Below are positions 18,386 through 26,912 of a stretch of DNA of 64,000 nucleotides, in pieces. Within the stretch, counting starts at the first letter, position 1. Each line of letters opens with the position of its first letter. The translations under genes were made by a program, and so were the position numbers. This DNA comes from Consotaella salsifontis (GTDB taxonomy: Bacteria > Pseudomonadota > Alphaproteobacteria > Rhizobiales > Rhizobiaceae). The notes under the pieces were generated by a model, which was not told the origin of the DNA, searched no databases, and saw nothing but the letters and a program-made list of their open reading frames with translations. The DNA is taken from positions 1-64,000 of the forward strand of contig NZ_FUXL01000005.1 in the NCBI RefSeq assembly GCF_900167365.1. The letters are read 5' to 3'.

Positions 18386-18525
18386 TCCTCGCCGGCCTTC
18401 GGCCTTCGCTCCGGCTCAGGACGGGCGGGAAGAAGGCCGAGGGCGCTTGGTGCTGAGAAGCCGTCACTGAACTGGGCGGCTTTGCCAGCCTCTCCGGCCT
18501 GTCATGAGATAGGCGCGCCCCAATC

Positions 18526-18575
18526 GTTACTTTGTAACATTTGCTATTGACGAATGTCATAACATAACGTAATCG
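18526..18575 (+). promoter_or_regulatory. promoter region with Zur-box-like dyad upstream of the zinc transporter
   Basis: AATGTCATAACATAACGT (18553-18570) resembles the alphaproteobacterial Zur box (TGTTATA-like dyad). It lies between a possible -35 (TTGACG 18547-18552) and a -10-like TAATCG (18570-18575). A further dyad GTTAC-TTT-GTAAC (18526-18538) precedes it. Zinc-dependent repression by Zur is inferred from the motif and the gene content. Confidence 0.5.
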
Positions 18576-18625
18576 ACTGCCCCGAGCGGCGCAGCGCCCA
18601 CGGCCTGCCGCACGGAGACTTCGCC

Positions 18626-19420
18626 ATGTCCGATTGCGTTACTTTTCGGAACCTGACCCTCGGCTATCACCGCCATCCTGCCGTGCATCATCTGGACGGA
18701 GCGATCCGCAAAGGCTCGTTGACGGCCGTGGTCGGCGCCAACGGCTCGGGCAAGTCGACCCTGATGAAGGGTATCGTCGGGGTCCTGAAACCTCTTTCGG
18801 GCAGCTGCGCCGTCAAGGCAGGAACCAGCCTCGCCTATCTGCCCCAGCAGTCAGAACTGGATCGCTCGTTCCCGGCGCGCGTCGTCGACCTCGTCTCCCT
18901 CGGCCTGTGGCCGCGACGCGGGCTGCTCGGCCGCCATCGGGCGGAGGACCGCAAAGCGGTCGCCAACGCCCTTTCGGCGGTCGGGCTGGAGGGCTTCGAG
19001 AAGCGCCCGCTCGATTCCCTCTCGGGCGGGCAGCTTCAGCGATCGCTGTTCGCGCGCGTGCTGGTGCAGGATGCAGACCTCATCCTGCTCGACGAGCCGT
19101 TCAACGCCATCGACGCGCGCACCGTCATGGACCTGATCGCTCTCATTGGGCGCTGGCATGGCGAGGGGCGCACCGTCGTCGTCGTCGTCCATGATCTGGA
19201 CCTTGTGCGCGAACATTTTCCTGAGGCGTTGCTTCTGGCCCGTGAGCCCGTGGCCTGGGGCGATGCGCGCGCCACGCTCTCGCCCGAGAACCTGCTGCGC
19301 GCTCGTCGCTTCCACGAGGCCTGGGACGAGAACTCGCCGTGGTGCGGACCGGGTCCGGCTCCGGGTTCGGGCGCCGAAGCGCATACAAGCAGCACGTTCG
19401 GCGACAGGACGGCGGCCTGA
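18626..19420 (+). CDS. znuC: zinc/manganese ABC transporter ATP-binding protein (ZnuC/AztA type)
   Basis: A 264-residue ATPase with Walker A GANGSGKST, LAYLPQQSELD at the Q-loop, signature LSGGQLQR, Walker B LILLDEP and switch VVHDLDLV. It is followed directly by a permease and a His-rich metal-binding protein, so it energises metal import, most likely zinc. The last 25 residues are Gly/Pro/Ala-rich without similarity. The gene order ATPase-permease-binding protein matches aztABC of some alphaproteobacteria as well as znu. I use znu as a functional label. Confidence 0.8.
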   Translation: MSDCVTFRNLTLGYHRHPAVHHLDGAIRKGSLTAVVGANGSGKSTLMKGIVGVLKPLSGSCAVKAGTSLAYLPQQSELDRSFPARVVDLVSLGLWPRRGLLGRHRAEDRKAVANALSAVGLEGFEKRPLDSLSGGQLQRSLFARVLVQDADLILLDEPFNAIDARTVMDLIALIGRWHGEGRTVVVVVHDLDLVREHFPEALLLAREPVAWGDARATLSPENLLRARRFHEAWDENSPWCGPGPAPGSGAEAHTSSTFGDRTAA

Positions 19421-20295
19421 TGAGCATCGTCTACGACTGGCTGATCGCGCCCTTTGCCGAATTCGGTTTCATGCAGCGCGCGCTCGGCGGCGCTATTCTC
19501 CTGTCCATCAGCGCCTGCCCGGTCGGCGTGTTCCTGATGCTCAGGCGCATGAGCCTGTCGGGCGATGCGATGGCACACGCCATCCTCCCCGGCGCGGCGG
19601 TGGGCTTCCTGTTCTATGGCCTGGAGCTCATTCCGATGACGCTGGGCGGCCTTGCGGCCGGCGTCGTCGTCGCGCTCGGCGCGGGCTCGGTGTCGCGGCT
19701 CACGATCCAGAAGGAGGACGCCTCCATGGCGGCCTTCTATCTGATCTCCCTGGCGCTCGGTGTTCTGATCGTGTCGCTGCGCGGCTCCAATGTCGATCTC
19801 ATGCACGTCCTGTTCGGCACCGTTCTGGCGCTGAACGACGAGGCTCTGACGCTGATCGGGACGATCACCGTGGTCACGCTGGTGGCGCTCGCGATCTTCT
19901 GGCGCGCGCTGGTCGCCGAATGCCTCGATCCGCTGTTCCTGCGCTCGGTCTCGCGCCTCGGACCGCCCGTCCACTTCATCTTCCTGGGGCTGGTCGTGCT
20001 CAACCTCGTCGGCGGATTCCAGGCGCTCGGCACACTGCTGGCGGTCGGCCTGATGATGCTGCCCGCCGCCGCCGCCCGGTTCTGGACCACTCGGGTGGAG
20101 CCGATGTGCCTGCTTGCCGTCGCGATCGGCATCTTCTCGTGCCTCGGCGGTCTTCTCCTCTCCTACCACGCCTCACTCGCCTCCGGCCCCTCGATCATTC
20201 TCCTCGCCGGCGTGGTCTACATCCTGTCCACCCTGATCGGCCCGCGCGGCATTCTCGCCACACGCATCCGGCCGTCCCTCCACCGAACCGCTTAA
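19420..20295 (+). CDS. znuB: zinc/manganese ABC transporter permease (ZnuB/AztB type)
   Basis: A 291-residue integral membrane protein of the ABC-3 family with about eight hydrophobic helices. It shows the family blocks SLSGDAMAHAILPGAAVGFL and GGFQALGTLLAVGLMMLPAA. The ATG at 19420 shares one base with the TGA of the ATPase gene (TGATG), which favours this start over the GTG at 19339 and implies coupled translation. It forms the membrane channel for the metal delivered by the binding protein. Confidence 0.85.
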   Translation: MSIVYDWLIAPFAEFGFMQRALGGAILLSISACPVGVFLMLRRMSLSGDAMAHAILPGAAVGFLFYGLELIPMTLGGLAAGVVVALGAGSVSRLTIQKEDASMAAFYLISLALGVLIVSLRGSNVDLMHVLFGTVLALNDEALTLIGTITVVTLVALAIFWRALVAECLDPLFLRSVSRLGPPVHFIFLGLVVLNLVGGFQALGTLLAVGLMMLPAAAARFWTTRVEPMCLLAVAIGIFSCLGGLLLSYHASLASGPSIILLAGVVYILSTLIGPRGILATRIRPSLHRTA

Positions 20296-20317
20296 GCTGA
20301 ACAGAAGGAGCATTTGC

Positions 20318-21295
20318 ATGTCCAGGACGATGAAGCTTGCCGCATCTTCGATCGTTATAACATTAATGACCGGGGCGGTTTCGACGGCCTCCGCCGCCGA
20401 GCTGAACGTCGTTGCCAGCTTCTCGGTCATCGCCGACTTCGCCAAGAACGTGGGTGGCGACCGCGTGAAGATCACCACCCTGGTCGGCCCGAACGGCGAT
20501 GCCCACGTTTACGAGCCCAAGCCGGCGGACGCCGCCGCCATCGCGGACGCCGATGTGGTGCTGGCCAACGGCCTGCAGCTCGAAGGCTTCCTGCCGCGCC
20601 TCATCGAGGCAAGCGGGACGAAGGCCCCGGTGGTGGAACTGACCAAGGGCGGCAAGATGCTGCCCAACCCCGAGGACGAACACCATCATGAGGGCGAGGC
20701 TGCCGCCGAAGACCATGATCACGCGGCGGAGGAAACGCACGAGCACGGCCATCATCACCACGGCGAGTTCGATCCGCATGCCTGGCAGTCGGTCGCCAAT
20801 GCCGAGATCTATGTGAAGAACATCGCCGATGCGTTCTGCAAGGCCGATCCCGCTGGCTGCGATACCTACAAGGCCAATGCGGCAACCTACGAGGCCAAGC
20901 TCGAGGCCCTCGACAAGGAGGTCCGCGATGCCGTCGCCGAGATCCCGGAGACCAAGCGCACGATCATCACCTCGCACGACGCCTTCGGCTATTTCCAGGA
21001 CGCGTACGGCCTGAAGTTCCTGGCGCCGGAAGGCATTTCGACGGAATCAGAAGCGTCGGCCGCGGACGTCGCGGCTCTGGTGAAACAGGTCAAGGAAGAT
21101 AAGGCATCGGCGGTCTTCGTGGAGAACGTCACCAATCCGCGCATGATCGAGCAGATCGCCAAGGAAACCGGGTTGAAGGTCGGCGGCGAGCTCTACTCGG
21201 ACGCGCTTTCGGACGAAAGCGGGCCGGCCTCAACCTACATCGATATGATGCGCCACAACGTGGAAACCATCAAGAACGACATCCTCGGCAGCTGA
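20318..21295 (+). CDS. znuA: periplasmic zinc-binding protein (ZnuA/AztC type)
   Basis: A 325-residue cluster A-I metal-binding protein with a signal peptide (cleavage near STASA). Zinc ligands fit H in GDAHVYEPKP, H in FDPHAWQS, H in TSHDAFGYF and the acidic residue near the C-terminal YSDAL. Between the first two is a flexible loop of about 30 residues rich in His, Glu and Asp (roughly 117-148). Such a loop is typical of zinc rather than manganese carriers and may scavenge or chaperone zinc. It is last in the znu operon and followed by a hairpin. Confidence 0.88.
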   Translation: MSRTMKLAASSIVITLMTGAVSTASAAELNVVASFSVIADFAKNVGGDRVKITTLVGPNGDAHVYEPKPADAAAIADADVVLANGLQLEGFLPRLIEASGTKAPVVELTKGGKMLPNPEDEHHHEGEAAAEDHDHAAEETHEHGHHHHGEFDPHAWQSVANAEIYVKNIADAFCKADPAGCDTYKANAATYEAKLEALDKEVRDAVAEIPETKRTIITSHDAFGYFQDAYGLKFLAPEGISTESEASAADVAALVKQVKEDKASAVFVENVTNPRMIEQIAKETGLKVGGELYSDALSDESGPASTYIDMMRHNVETIKNDILGS

Positions 21296-21307
21296 CCGCG
21301 ATAATTG

Positions 21308-21331
21308 GAGAGGCGGAATCGTCCGCCTCTC
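21308..21331 (+). terminator. hairpin terminator after znuA
   Basis: GAGAGGCGGA (21308-21317) pairs perfectly with TCCGCCTCTC (21322-21331) around a tight ATCG loop, 12 nt beyond the znuA stop. There is no strong T-run, so termination may be partial. Confidence 0.6.
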
Positions 21332-21391
21332 TCGCCCTTATCGGCTGGTATATGCCCAACCGGGAGCAGCGATTTGCGCTTGCCCGCCGGC

Positions 21392-22765
21392 TCAACGCCA
21401 GCCGGCATTGCCAATCCAGTCGAGGGCCGAGAGCGAGGGCATGAACATGTACTCGCCGCCCCGCAGCCGATTGAATGTGGTCACGCCATCGAGGCGGCGC
21501 CGCACGGGATCAGCGGGAATGGTGAAATGTCCCGGCTCCTCGTGAAGCCCGACGACCGGGTCGCGCTCCTCTCCGAGATCGATGAAGTTGCCCCGGTTGA
21601 TCCACTCCTGCTGGAGGAATTCGATCGTGTCATAGGCGCGGGCGCTGATGAAAATGAAGAAGATTCCGCGATCCTCCCGCGCGTCGTCCGCTGCGCTGAC
21701 ATCCGCCGACCATTTCGGACCGAAGGTCGAGGAGCGACGGATGATGCGATGGATGTTCTCGTCGGTCAGGATGGTCAGCTCGCTGCCGCGCGGGTTGAGG
21801 CGGCGCATATGGGCCGAATGCGGGCAGACGAGGCCGCGCGGGTCCTTGGAGAAGTCGAAATCGTTGTTGCGGCTCGGATCGCCGCCGAGTTCGGGATCAT
21901 CCCTGTCCGGGGAGAGAACCAGCGGCGCGCCGGAGCGCCAGCGCCCGAACATCTTCGCGCCCAGCTTCTCCTGTTCATGCTCGCTCTCGGCATGGCGGCG
22001 GACGAAGTCGTTGAAGGCGCCGACCCGGCTCTGGTATTTGCGAAGCACCACGAAGGAGCCGTTGCGGCCGAGGATCGAAGGTTCCGGCATGGCGACCGGC
22101 GCACCGGCCTCGCTGTTCTCGCCGAGGATGAATTCGCCGGCGGCGATGGCGCGCTCCTGACCGGGCTGCGGCTCGACGCCGCTGCCGGCCACTGTGGGCT
22201 GCGATATGGAGTCGCGAAAGCCGAAGGGGTTCTTCGCATCGGCATCGGCGCCGAAGCGGTGCGTGCCCAGAAGTGTGACGCCGTGCGACCTGTCGTATTC
22301 CTCCATCGCCCGTTCGATGGTGCGATCGAGCGCCTCGTCATCACGCGCATAGATCGTCAGCGCGATGTGGCAATTGCCGGGCTTGAACGCCTCTTCCCAG
22401 GTTTCCGGCGCGTTCTCGCCGAAATCACGCAGTTGCTCGGCCCTTTCGGCCATGCCCTGGCGAAAGGCCAGCGGGAAGCTCTTGAGCGCCGTTTCCGGCA
22501 AGCCGAGAGCTCTCAATCCCGCGTGGCTGAGCGCAACGCCCATCCACGCATCCCGCTCTTCCGTCCAGTCGGACGCGGCGGGAACGTGCCGCGCCAGACG
22601 GCGGACGAGGTCACGTCCTCCCTCCGCCTCGTCCACATGCAGCATCGCGTGGATGCCGACATAGGGTTCGGGGCGCGATCGCAGAATCAGAGCCTGGATG
22701 TCGTCGAGCTCGAGCGTGACGCTTTCGCGCCGGAAGCGCGCGGCGAGATTGCCGAGGATGCCCAT
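21392..22765 (-). CDS. Dyp-type heme peroxidase
   Basis: A 457-residue dye-decolourising-type peroxidase, without a signal peptide. Features are NCHIALTIYA, the FGFRDSISQP segment carrying the catalytic Asp of the GxxDG motif, NGSFVVLRKYQ, and the proximal-heme region PHSAHMRRLNPRG. The last Gly of GxxDG is replaced by Ser, which is unusual. ATG 22765 begins one base after the stop of the upstream gene, so translation is coupled; the TTG at 22777 inside that gene is less likely. With the next two genes it forms a heme-peroxidase operon. The natural substrate is unknown. Confidence 0.82.
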   Translation of the reverse strand: MGILGNLAARFRRESVTLELDDIQALILRSRPEPYVGIHAMLHVDEAEGGRDLVRRLARHVPAASDWTEERDAWMGVALSHAGLRALGLPETALKSFPLAFRQGMAERAEQLRDFGENAPETWEEAFKPGNCHIALTIYARDDEALDRTIERAMEEYDRSHGVTLLGTHRFGADADAKNPFGFRDSISQPTVAGSGVEPQPGQERAIAAGEFILGENSEAGAPVAMPEPSILGRNGSFVVLRKYQSRVGAFNDFVRRHAESEHEQEKLGAKMFGRWRSGAPLVLSPDRDDPELGGDPSRNNDFDFSKDPRGLVCPHSAHMRRLNPRGSELTILTDENIHRIIRRSSTFGPKWSADVSAADDAREDRGIFFIFISARAYDTIEFLQQEWINRGNFIDLGEERDPVVGLHEEPGHFTIPADPVRRRLDGVTTFNRLRGGEYMFMPSLSALDWIGNAGWR

Positions 22766-22766
22766 C

Positions 22767-23462
22767 TCAGTAATCAACCCCCTCCGGCTTGGCGATCTCG
22801 GTGCTGAGCTTCTCCAGCGCGGTTCTCGTGGCCGGGTCCATCTCCTTGTTGACGGCCATGGCGTCGAGGAAGGCGCCGAGCGCTTTCTCCATGCGCTGAT
22901 AGCGCCGGACGTCGACCACCGTGACCTGGGGATTGGCGACGAACCAGCCGGCGGCGTCGATCTGATGATCGGCGATGAAGTCCTTCACCTTCGGGCTGTC
23001 GATGCCGGGCCAGCCCTCGATATTGGCGAACAACAGGTCCATCAGGCCGGGAATCTTGGTGGCGAAGTCGTTGATGTAGGTATCCCAGTCGCCGTCATAA
23101 GCGGTGGCGAAGAGGATGCGCGTGTCGTCGTCGAAGAAGACGAAGCGCATGTCGTGCAAGGTCGAAACCCGTTGCGCGCCGTCCATGTTGCCGTCGGTCA
23201 AATCGAAGATGCGGCGCAGCCGATCCGCGCCGCCGGGCTTCAACTTCGCGATGGCCGTCAGCTCGGAGACGTTGCCCGACTGCTTGCCGGCGCGGCCTGC
23301 CTTCTTCGCACTGCCCTTATAGGCCGGGTTGTGGTCGCGGATCATGGTTTCCAGCGCGATCCTCGCCAGTTGCGGCAGGTCCGCGGCCAGCTCGGAAGCG
23401 CGGCGTCGGACCTCCTCCAAACGGGTCTCGTCGGTGAGCCTGGGGTCTTTGCTATCGGTCAT
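22767..23462 (-). CDS. uncharacterised peroxidase-associated protein
   Basis: 231 residues, no signal peptide or membrane helix. The central block STLHDMRFVFFDDDTRILFA followed by YDGDWDTYINDFA resembles a domain I recall near or fused to heme peroxidases (HFARW...LLFLSNYDGSWESYLDDF), but I know no biochemical role. It has a compact alpha/beta pattern compatible with a ferredoxin-like fold. It lies exactly between the catalase-fold gene (10 nt) and the peroxidase gene (one base), so it should be made with them, perhaps as a subunit or heme/substrate partner. Function unknown. Confidence 0.7.
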   Translation of the reverse strand: MTDSKDPRLTDETRLEEVRRRASELAADLPQLARIALETMIRDHNPAYKGSAKKAGRAGKQSGNVSELTAIAKLKPGGADRLRRIFDLTDGNMDGAQRVSTLHDMRFVFFDDDTRILFATAYDGDWDTYINDFATKIPGLMDLLFANIEGWPGIDSPKVKDFIADHQIDAAGWFVANPQVTVVDVRRYQRMEKALGAFLDAMAVNKEMDPATRTALEKLSTEIAKPEGVDY

Positions 23463-23472
23463 GCTGCGATCC

Positions 23473-24555
23473 TCAATCGGGAATGTCGTTGATGCTGGCG
23501 GGCTCCACGCGCGGGCGATCGTTCATGCGGTGGCGGAAGCGGGAGGAGCGGTCATAGGCGGCGCGGCGAATGCGCATGATGCCGCCAAGCGGCCGGTGTT
23601 CCTCGACGCCGTTCCAGGGGTTGAAGGACAGCACGTCGTCGCCATAGACCTGCCGGCCGGGGCTATAGGCTTCTTGGGACGAAAAGCGCAGCGTCGCGAT
23701 GGGCCGGTGCGGCGACAGCGCCTCGTCCCAAAGGACGGCGGCATCCTCCACCGGCATCCGCTCCAGATCCGTGCAGAGCTGGGCGCGCAACGTGTATTCC
23801 GCCCCGTGCTCGCTAAAGAAGCCACCGATCGCGTCGCGCATCGTCGAATATTCGACATGGGGCACCGGCTTGCCGGTCAGATCCTTCACCGCGACGCTGG
23901 CCGGAGCGAGAGACAGCTTGGCGATATAGGCGCCGAAGCGCAGGGCCGCCTGGGTGTGGTAGGTTTCGCCGAGCGGATGGTTGTTGTCCCGCGCCAGACC
24001 GTCGAGCGTCGCGCCCGCGGTTCCGCCGAGGGCCTCCACCGCATCCTTGGCGCCGCGCGCCGCACCCGCGACGATGCGCTGGAAGATGTCGGGCGCTTCG
24101 GCATTGGCTTCCAGAACGCCGAGCAGCACCTTGTATTTTTCGATGGTCCCGAAGGCGAGCGTCGGGAAGTTGACCATCAGGAAGTCCTGATTGGCGCCGC
24201 CGATCTCCGGTGACAACCGCGCTCCCGGCACGCCGATGATCTTGATGGCGAAGCCTCTCGGCGCCGGGATCTTGTCGGAATGGATATCGCCGGGCGCCGA
24301 AGACAGACGCGCGACCACGCCATAGGTGGCCGGGCGAGCAAAAATCCCCTGTGACAGTTCGGGGGGAAGATCGTGGACGACGAGTTCGCCCTTGAGAATC
24401 GCATGCGATTTCGCATGGGCATCGCGGATGGCGTGGCGATGGCGCTCGTAGGCGCCATGACTGCTTGCCGCCATCTGCGCGACGATTTCGTCCGTCAGGC
24501 GCTGTTCGTCGTCTGAGATGATTTCTACATTCGGATGAAAGCGTGTCGGTTCCAA
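23473..24555 (-). CDS. catalase-fold heme protein (catalase family, small)
   Basis: A 360-residue protein of the catalase core family, shorter than typical catalases (about 480 or more). It shows AKSHAILKGELVVHDLPPEL, RPATYGVVARLSSAPGD, FLMVNFPTLAF and, near the end, RIRRAAYDRSSRFRHRMN. Arg and Tyr in that last stretch match the proximal R-x3-Y heme ligand region. Small members of this family can act as peroxidases or on fatty-acid hydroperoxides instead of as true catalases. It is the first gene of the cluster and faces a TetR gene across a long palindrome. Substrate unassigned. Confidence 0.75.
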   Translation of the reverse strand: MEPTRFHPNVEIISDDEQRLTDEIVAQMAASSHGAYERHRHAIRDAHAKSHAILKGELVVHDLPPELSQGIFARPATYGVVARLSSAPGDIHSDKIPAPRGFAIKIIGVPGARLSPEIGGANQDFLMVNFPTLAFGTIEKYKVLLGVLEANAEAPDIFQRIVAGAARGAKDAVEALGGTAGATLDGLARDNNHPLGETYHTQAALRFGAYIAKLSLAPASVAVKDLTGKPVPHVEYSTMRDAIGGFFSEHGAEYTLRAQLCTDLERMPVEDAAVLWDEALSPHRPIATLRFSSQEAYSPGRQVYGDDVLSFNPWNGVEEHRPLGGIMRIRRAAYDRSSRFRHRMNDRPRVEPASINDIPD

Positions 24556-24598
24556 GTGTCACCCTGTAATCCAAGGTCCGCGACGCCGAGATCCGACG

Positions 24599-24638
24599 CC
24601 GTCAATTTCGGATATCAAATGATATCTGGAATTGACGG
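24599..24638. promoter_or_regulatory. 40-bp palindrome, probable TetR operator
   Basis: CCGTCAATT (24599-24607) is mirrored by AATTGACGG (24630-24638), and inside lies GATATC-AAAT-GATATC (24611-24626). Nearly the whole 40 bp is an inverted repeat centred at 24618.5. It sits between the divergent peroxidase cluster and tetR genes, where a TetR dimer, or two dimers, would bind to control both. Confidence 0.75.
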
Positions 24639-24668
24639 TTCCCTCTGAGCGAAGAAAAAAGAGCGGCA

Positions 24669-25277
24669 ATGGCGCGATCCACGCCCCGCGCGGTCAGCCA
24701 GGCCGCCACCCACGAACGTCTTGTCGAGACGGCAAGACGGCTGATCGTGAAGGAATCGATCCCGGCGCTATCGCTGCGCCGGCTCTGCACCGAGGCGGGA
24801 TTCACGCAGGGCGCCTTCTATTCCAACTTCGCGGACAAGGATGCGCTGATCCTGGAAATCATGGAGCGGCATCTGGCCGACATCCATCGCCAACTGGCGG
24901 ACCTTTCCGCCTCGCTGCTCGACGCCGACGCGGAGCAAACCTTCGAGGCACTCACCGCCTGGCTTAACGGTCTCGACGATCGCGAGGAATGGGCGGCGCT
25001 TGCGGCCGAGCTGCGCCTTCACGCCCATCGCGATCGGGCGTTCGGCGACAGGTTACGCGCGGCCGAGGCCCATTGCCTCGCCGGCTTCGCCGCCCTTCTG
25101 GATGATCTTGCCCGGCGGCTGGACCTCCGCCCGGCCGTCCCGACTATCCACCTCGCACAGATCGTGCTGGACCTCTGGTACATGACCGTACTGCGCCATC
25201 CCGAGGGGGACGCGCCCCAGTCCGCGTTCGTCGCCGTTCTGCGCCAAATGCTGCCGCCCGCCATGCCGTCGGCATAG
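24669..25277 (+). CDS. TetR/AcrR-family transcriptional regulator of the peroxidase cluster
   Basis: A 202-residue TetR protein. It has the N-terminal helix-turn-helix (ARRLIVKESIPALSLRRLC, then AGFTQGAFYSNFADKDALIL) and an all-helical ligand domain. The ATG at 24669 directly precedes the family start. It diverges from the three-gene heme-peroxidase set, and the 40-bp palindrome between them is its likely operator. The inducing ligand cannot be read from the sequence; a hydroperoxide or hydrophobic substrate would fit the neighbours. Confidence 0.85.
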   Translation: MARSTPRAVSQAATHERLVETARRLIVKESIPALSLRRLCTEAGFTQGAFYSNFADKDALILEIMERHLADIHRQLADLSASLLDADAEQTFEALTAWLNGLDDREEWAALAAELRLHAHRDRAFGDRLRAAEAHCLAGFAALLDDLARRLDLRPAVPTIHLAQIVLDLWYMTVLRHPEGDAPQSAFVAVLRQMLPPAMPSA

Positions 25278-25295
25278 CGGCGAGCACAGCCGCGA

Positions 25296-26912
25296 TCAGG
25301 CGCCGGGAGTGCGGCGCGGCGGCCGGCGGAGCATGCGAAGCACCATGCTCCGGTCGACACCGCCGGTGGCGAAAACAGCAACGAAATAGACCGCCATCGA
25401 GACCGCCACCAGGACAAGGACGGCCGCGGCCTCCGCATGAAGCCCCGCCCCCGGCGCCAGATGCTCCGACAGCCGGTCCAGGAGAACCAGGAGCACCCCT
25501 CCCATGACAAGCGAGGAAACGATCACCATCACGGAGCGCTTCACGAGCTGGCGGTCGATCTCCCAAAGGCCGCGCCGGCGCAGCCCCTCGAAGAGGAGCA
25601 CCGCGTTGATCCAGCCGGAAAGCGTCGTCGCCAGCGCGATGCCGCGCTCGGCCATCACGAAGAAGAGGCCCAGCGACAGGGCGATGTTGGCGAGAGCCGA
25701 GGTCCCCGTCGCGATCATCGGCGTTCGGGTGTCCTCGCGGGCGAAATAGCCGGGCGTGAACACCTTGATCATGACGAAGGCGGGCAGTCCGAGGGCGTAG
25801 AGCCCCAGAACCCGCGCGACGGCCACCGTGCTCGAGGCGTCGAAGGCGCCGCGCTCGTAGATCAGGCGGATGATGGGCTCCGGCATGACGTAGAGGGCGA
25901 CGGCGGCCGGAACTGTCAGGAACAGCGCGAACTCAAGGCTGCGGTTCTGGGTGTGCTGGGCCTCGCCAAGTCGCCCCGCCTTCAGCGCGCGGGCGAGTTC
26001 CGGCAGAAGGACCACCGCGATCGCCACACCCACCATGCCCAGCGGCAGCTGATAGGGCCGATCGGCATATTGCAGGATCGAGACGGCGCCGGGCTTGAAG
26101 GAGGCGATGGCCTGGCCGACGAAGAGGTTGATCTGGGTGATGCCGCCGATGATGGCGGCGGGACCGGCCAGAACGAGCAGGCGCTTCAGCCCAGGCGTCC
26201 AGCGCGGACGCTGGATCGACAGGGAGAAGCCGGCAAAGCGCATGGCGACCGTTACCATCGCCACCTGCCCGAGGCCGGAGACGAGAACAGCCCAGCTCAT
26301 GAAGAAGCCGATGGTCGTCTTGTCCGCCTTCACCCACCAGCACCAGGCCAGAACGCCGATCAGCGCGAAGTTGAGCAGGCTCGGTGCGACGGCGGCGGCG
26401 AAGAAGCGGCGGAAGGCGTTGAGGATGCCCGACACCATCGCCAAGAGCGACATCGACGCGAGGTAGGGAAACATGATGCGCGAGAAGGCGATCGTGATCT
26501 CGTAGCGCGTCGCGCAGGTGATGGCGTTGGGATTGCCCGGATCGTCGACGCAGGCGGAAAGGCCCGGCGCGATGATCGTCGTCACCAGAGCCGGCATGAA
26601 GACCATGGCGAGGACGGTGAGGAGCGTCAGGACGACGAGGAGCGTCGAGAAGATTTCCGTGGCGAAGCGTTTCGCCCCCTCCTCGCCTTCTTCTTCCAAC
26701 GATCGGGAGAAGAGCGGGATGAAGGCGGCGTTGAACGCGCCTTCGGCAAAGAGCCGGCGGAAGAGGTTGGGAAAGCGGAACGCGAGGTTGAACGCGTCCG
26801 CCACCGGGCCGACACCCAGCGCGGACGCCATCAGCATCTCGCGGGCAAAGCCGAAGACCCGGGAGAAGAGGGTCGCCCCTCCCACCGTTGCAAACTTACC
26901 GACGAGACTCAT
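25296..26912 (-). CDS. murJ: lipid II flippase MurJ
   Basis: A 538-residue polytopic membrane protein of the MOP superfamily with about 14 helices. It flips lipid II across the inner membrane for peptidoglycan synthesis. It begins [20 protein letters not shown], with [13 protein letters not shown] and [20 protein letters not shown] following, all typical MurJ. Its ATG (26912) overlaps the TGA of glnD in ATGA, so the two are coupled. The open frame extends far upstream in the glnD region, but that part is an artefact of base composition. The glnD-murJ pair is a common alphaproteobacterial arrangement. Confidence 0.93.
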   Translation of the reverse strand: MSLVGKFATVGGATLFSRVFGFAREMLMASALGVGPVADAFNLAFRFPNLFRRLFAEGAFNAAFIPLFSRSLEEEGEEGAKRFATEIFSTLLVVLTLLTVLAMVFMPALVTTIIAPGLSACVDDPGNPNAITCATRYEITIAFSRIMFPYLASMSLLAMVSGILNAFRRFFAAAVAPSLLNFALIGVLAWCWWVKADKTTIGFFMSWAVLVSGLGQVAMVTVAMRFAGFSLSIQRPRWTPGLKRLLVLAGPAAIIGGITQINLFVGQAIASFKPGAVSILQYADRPYQLPLGMVGVAIAVVLLPELARALKAGRLGEAQHTQNRSLEFALFLTVPAAVALYVMPEPIIRLIYERGAFDASSTVAVARVLGLYALGLPAFVMIKVFTPGYFAREDTRTPMIATGTSALANIALSLGLFFVMAERGIALATTLSGWINAVLLFEGLRRRGLWEIDRQLVKRSVMVIVSSLVMGGVLLVLLDRLSEHLAPGAGLHAEAAAVLVLVAVSMAVYFVAVFATGGVDRSMVLRMLRRPPRRTPGA

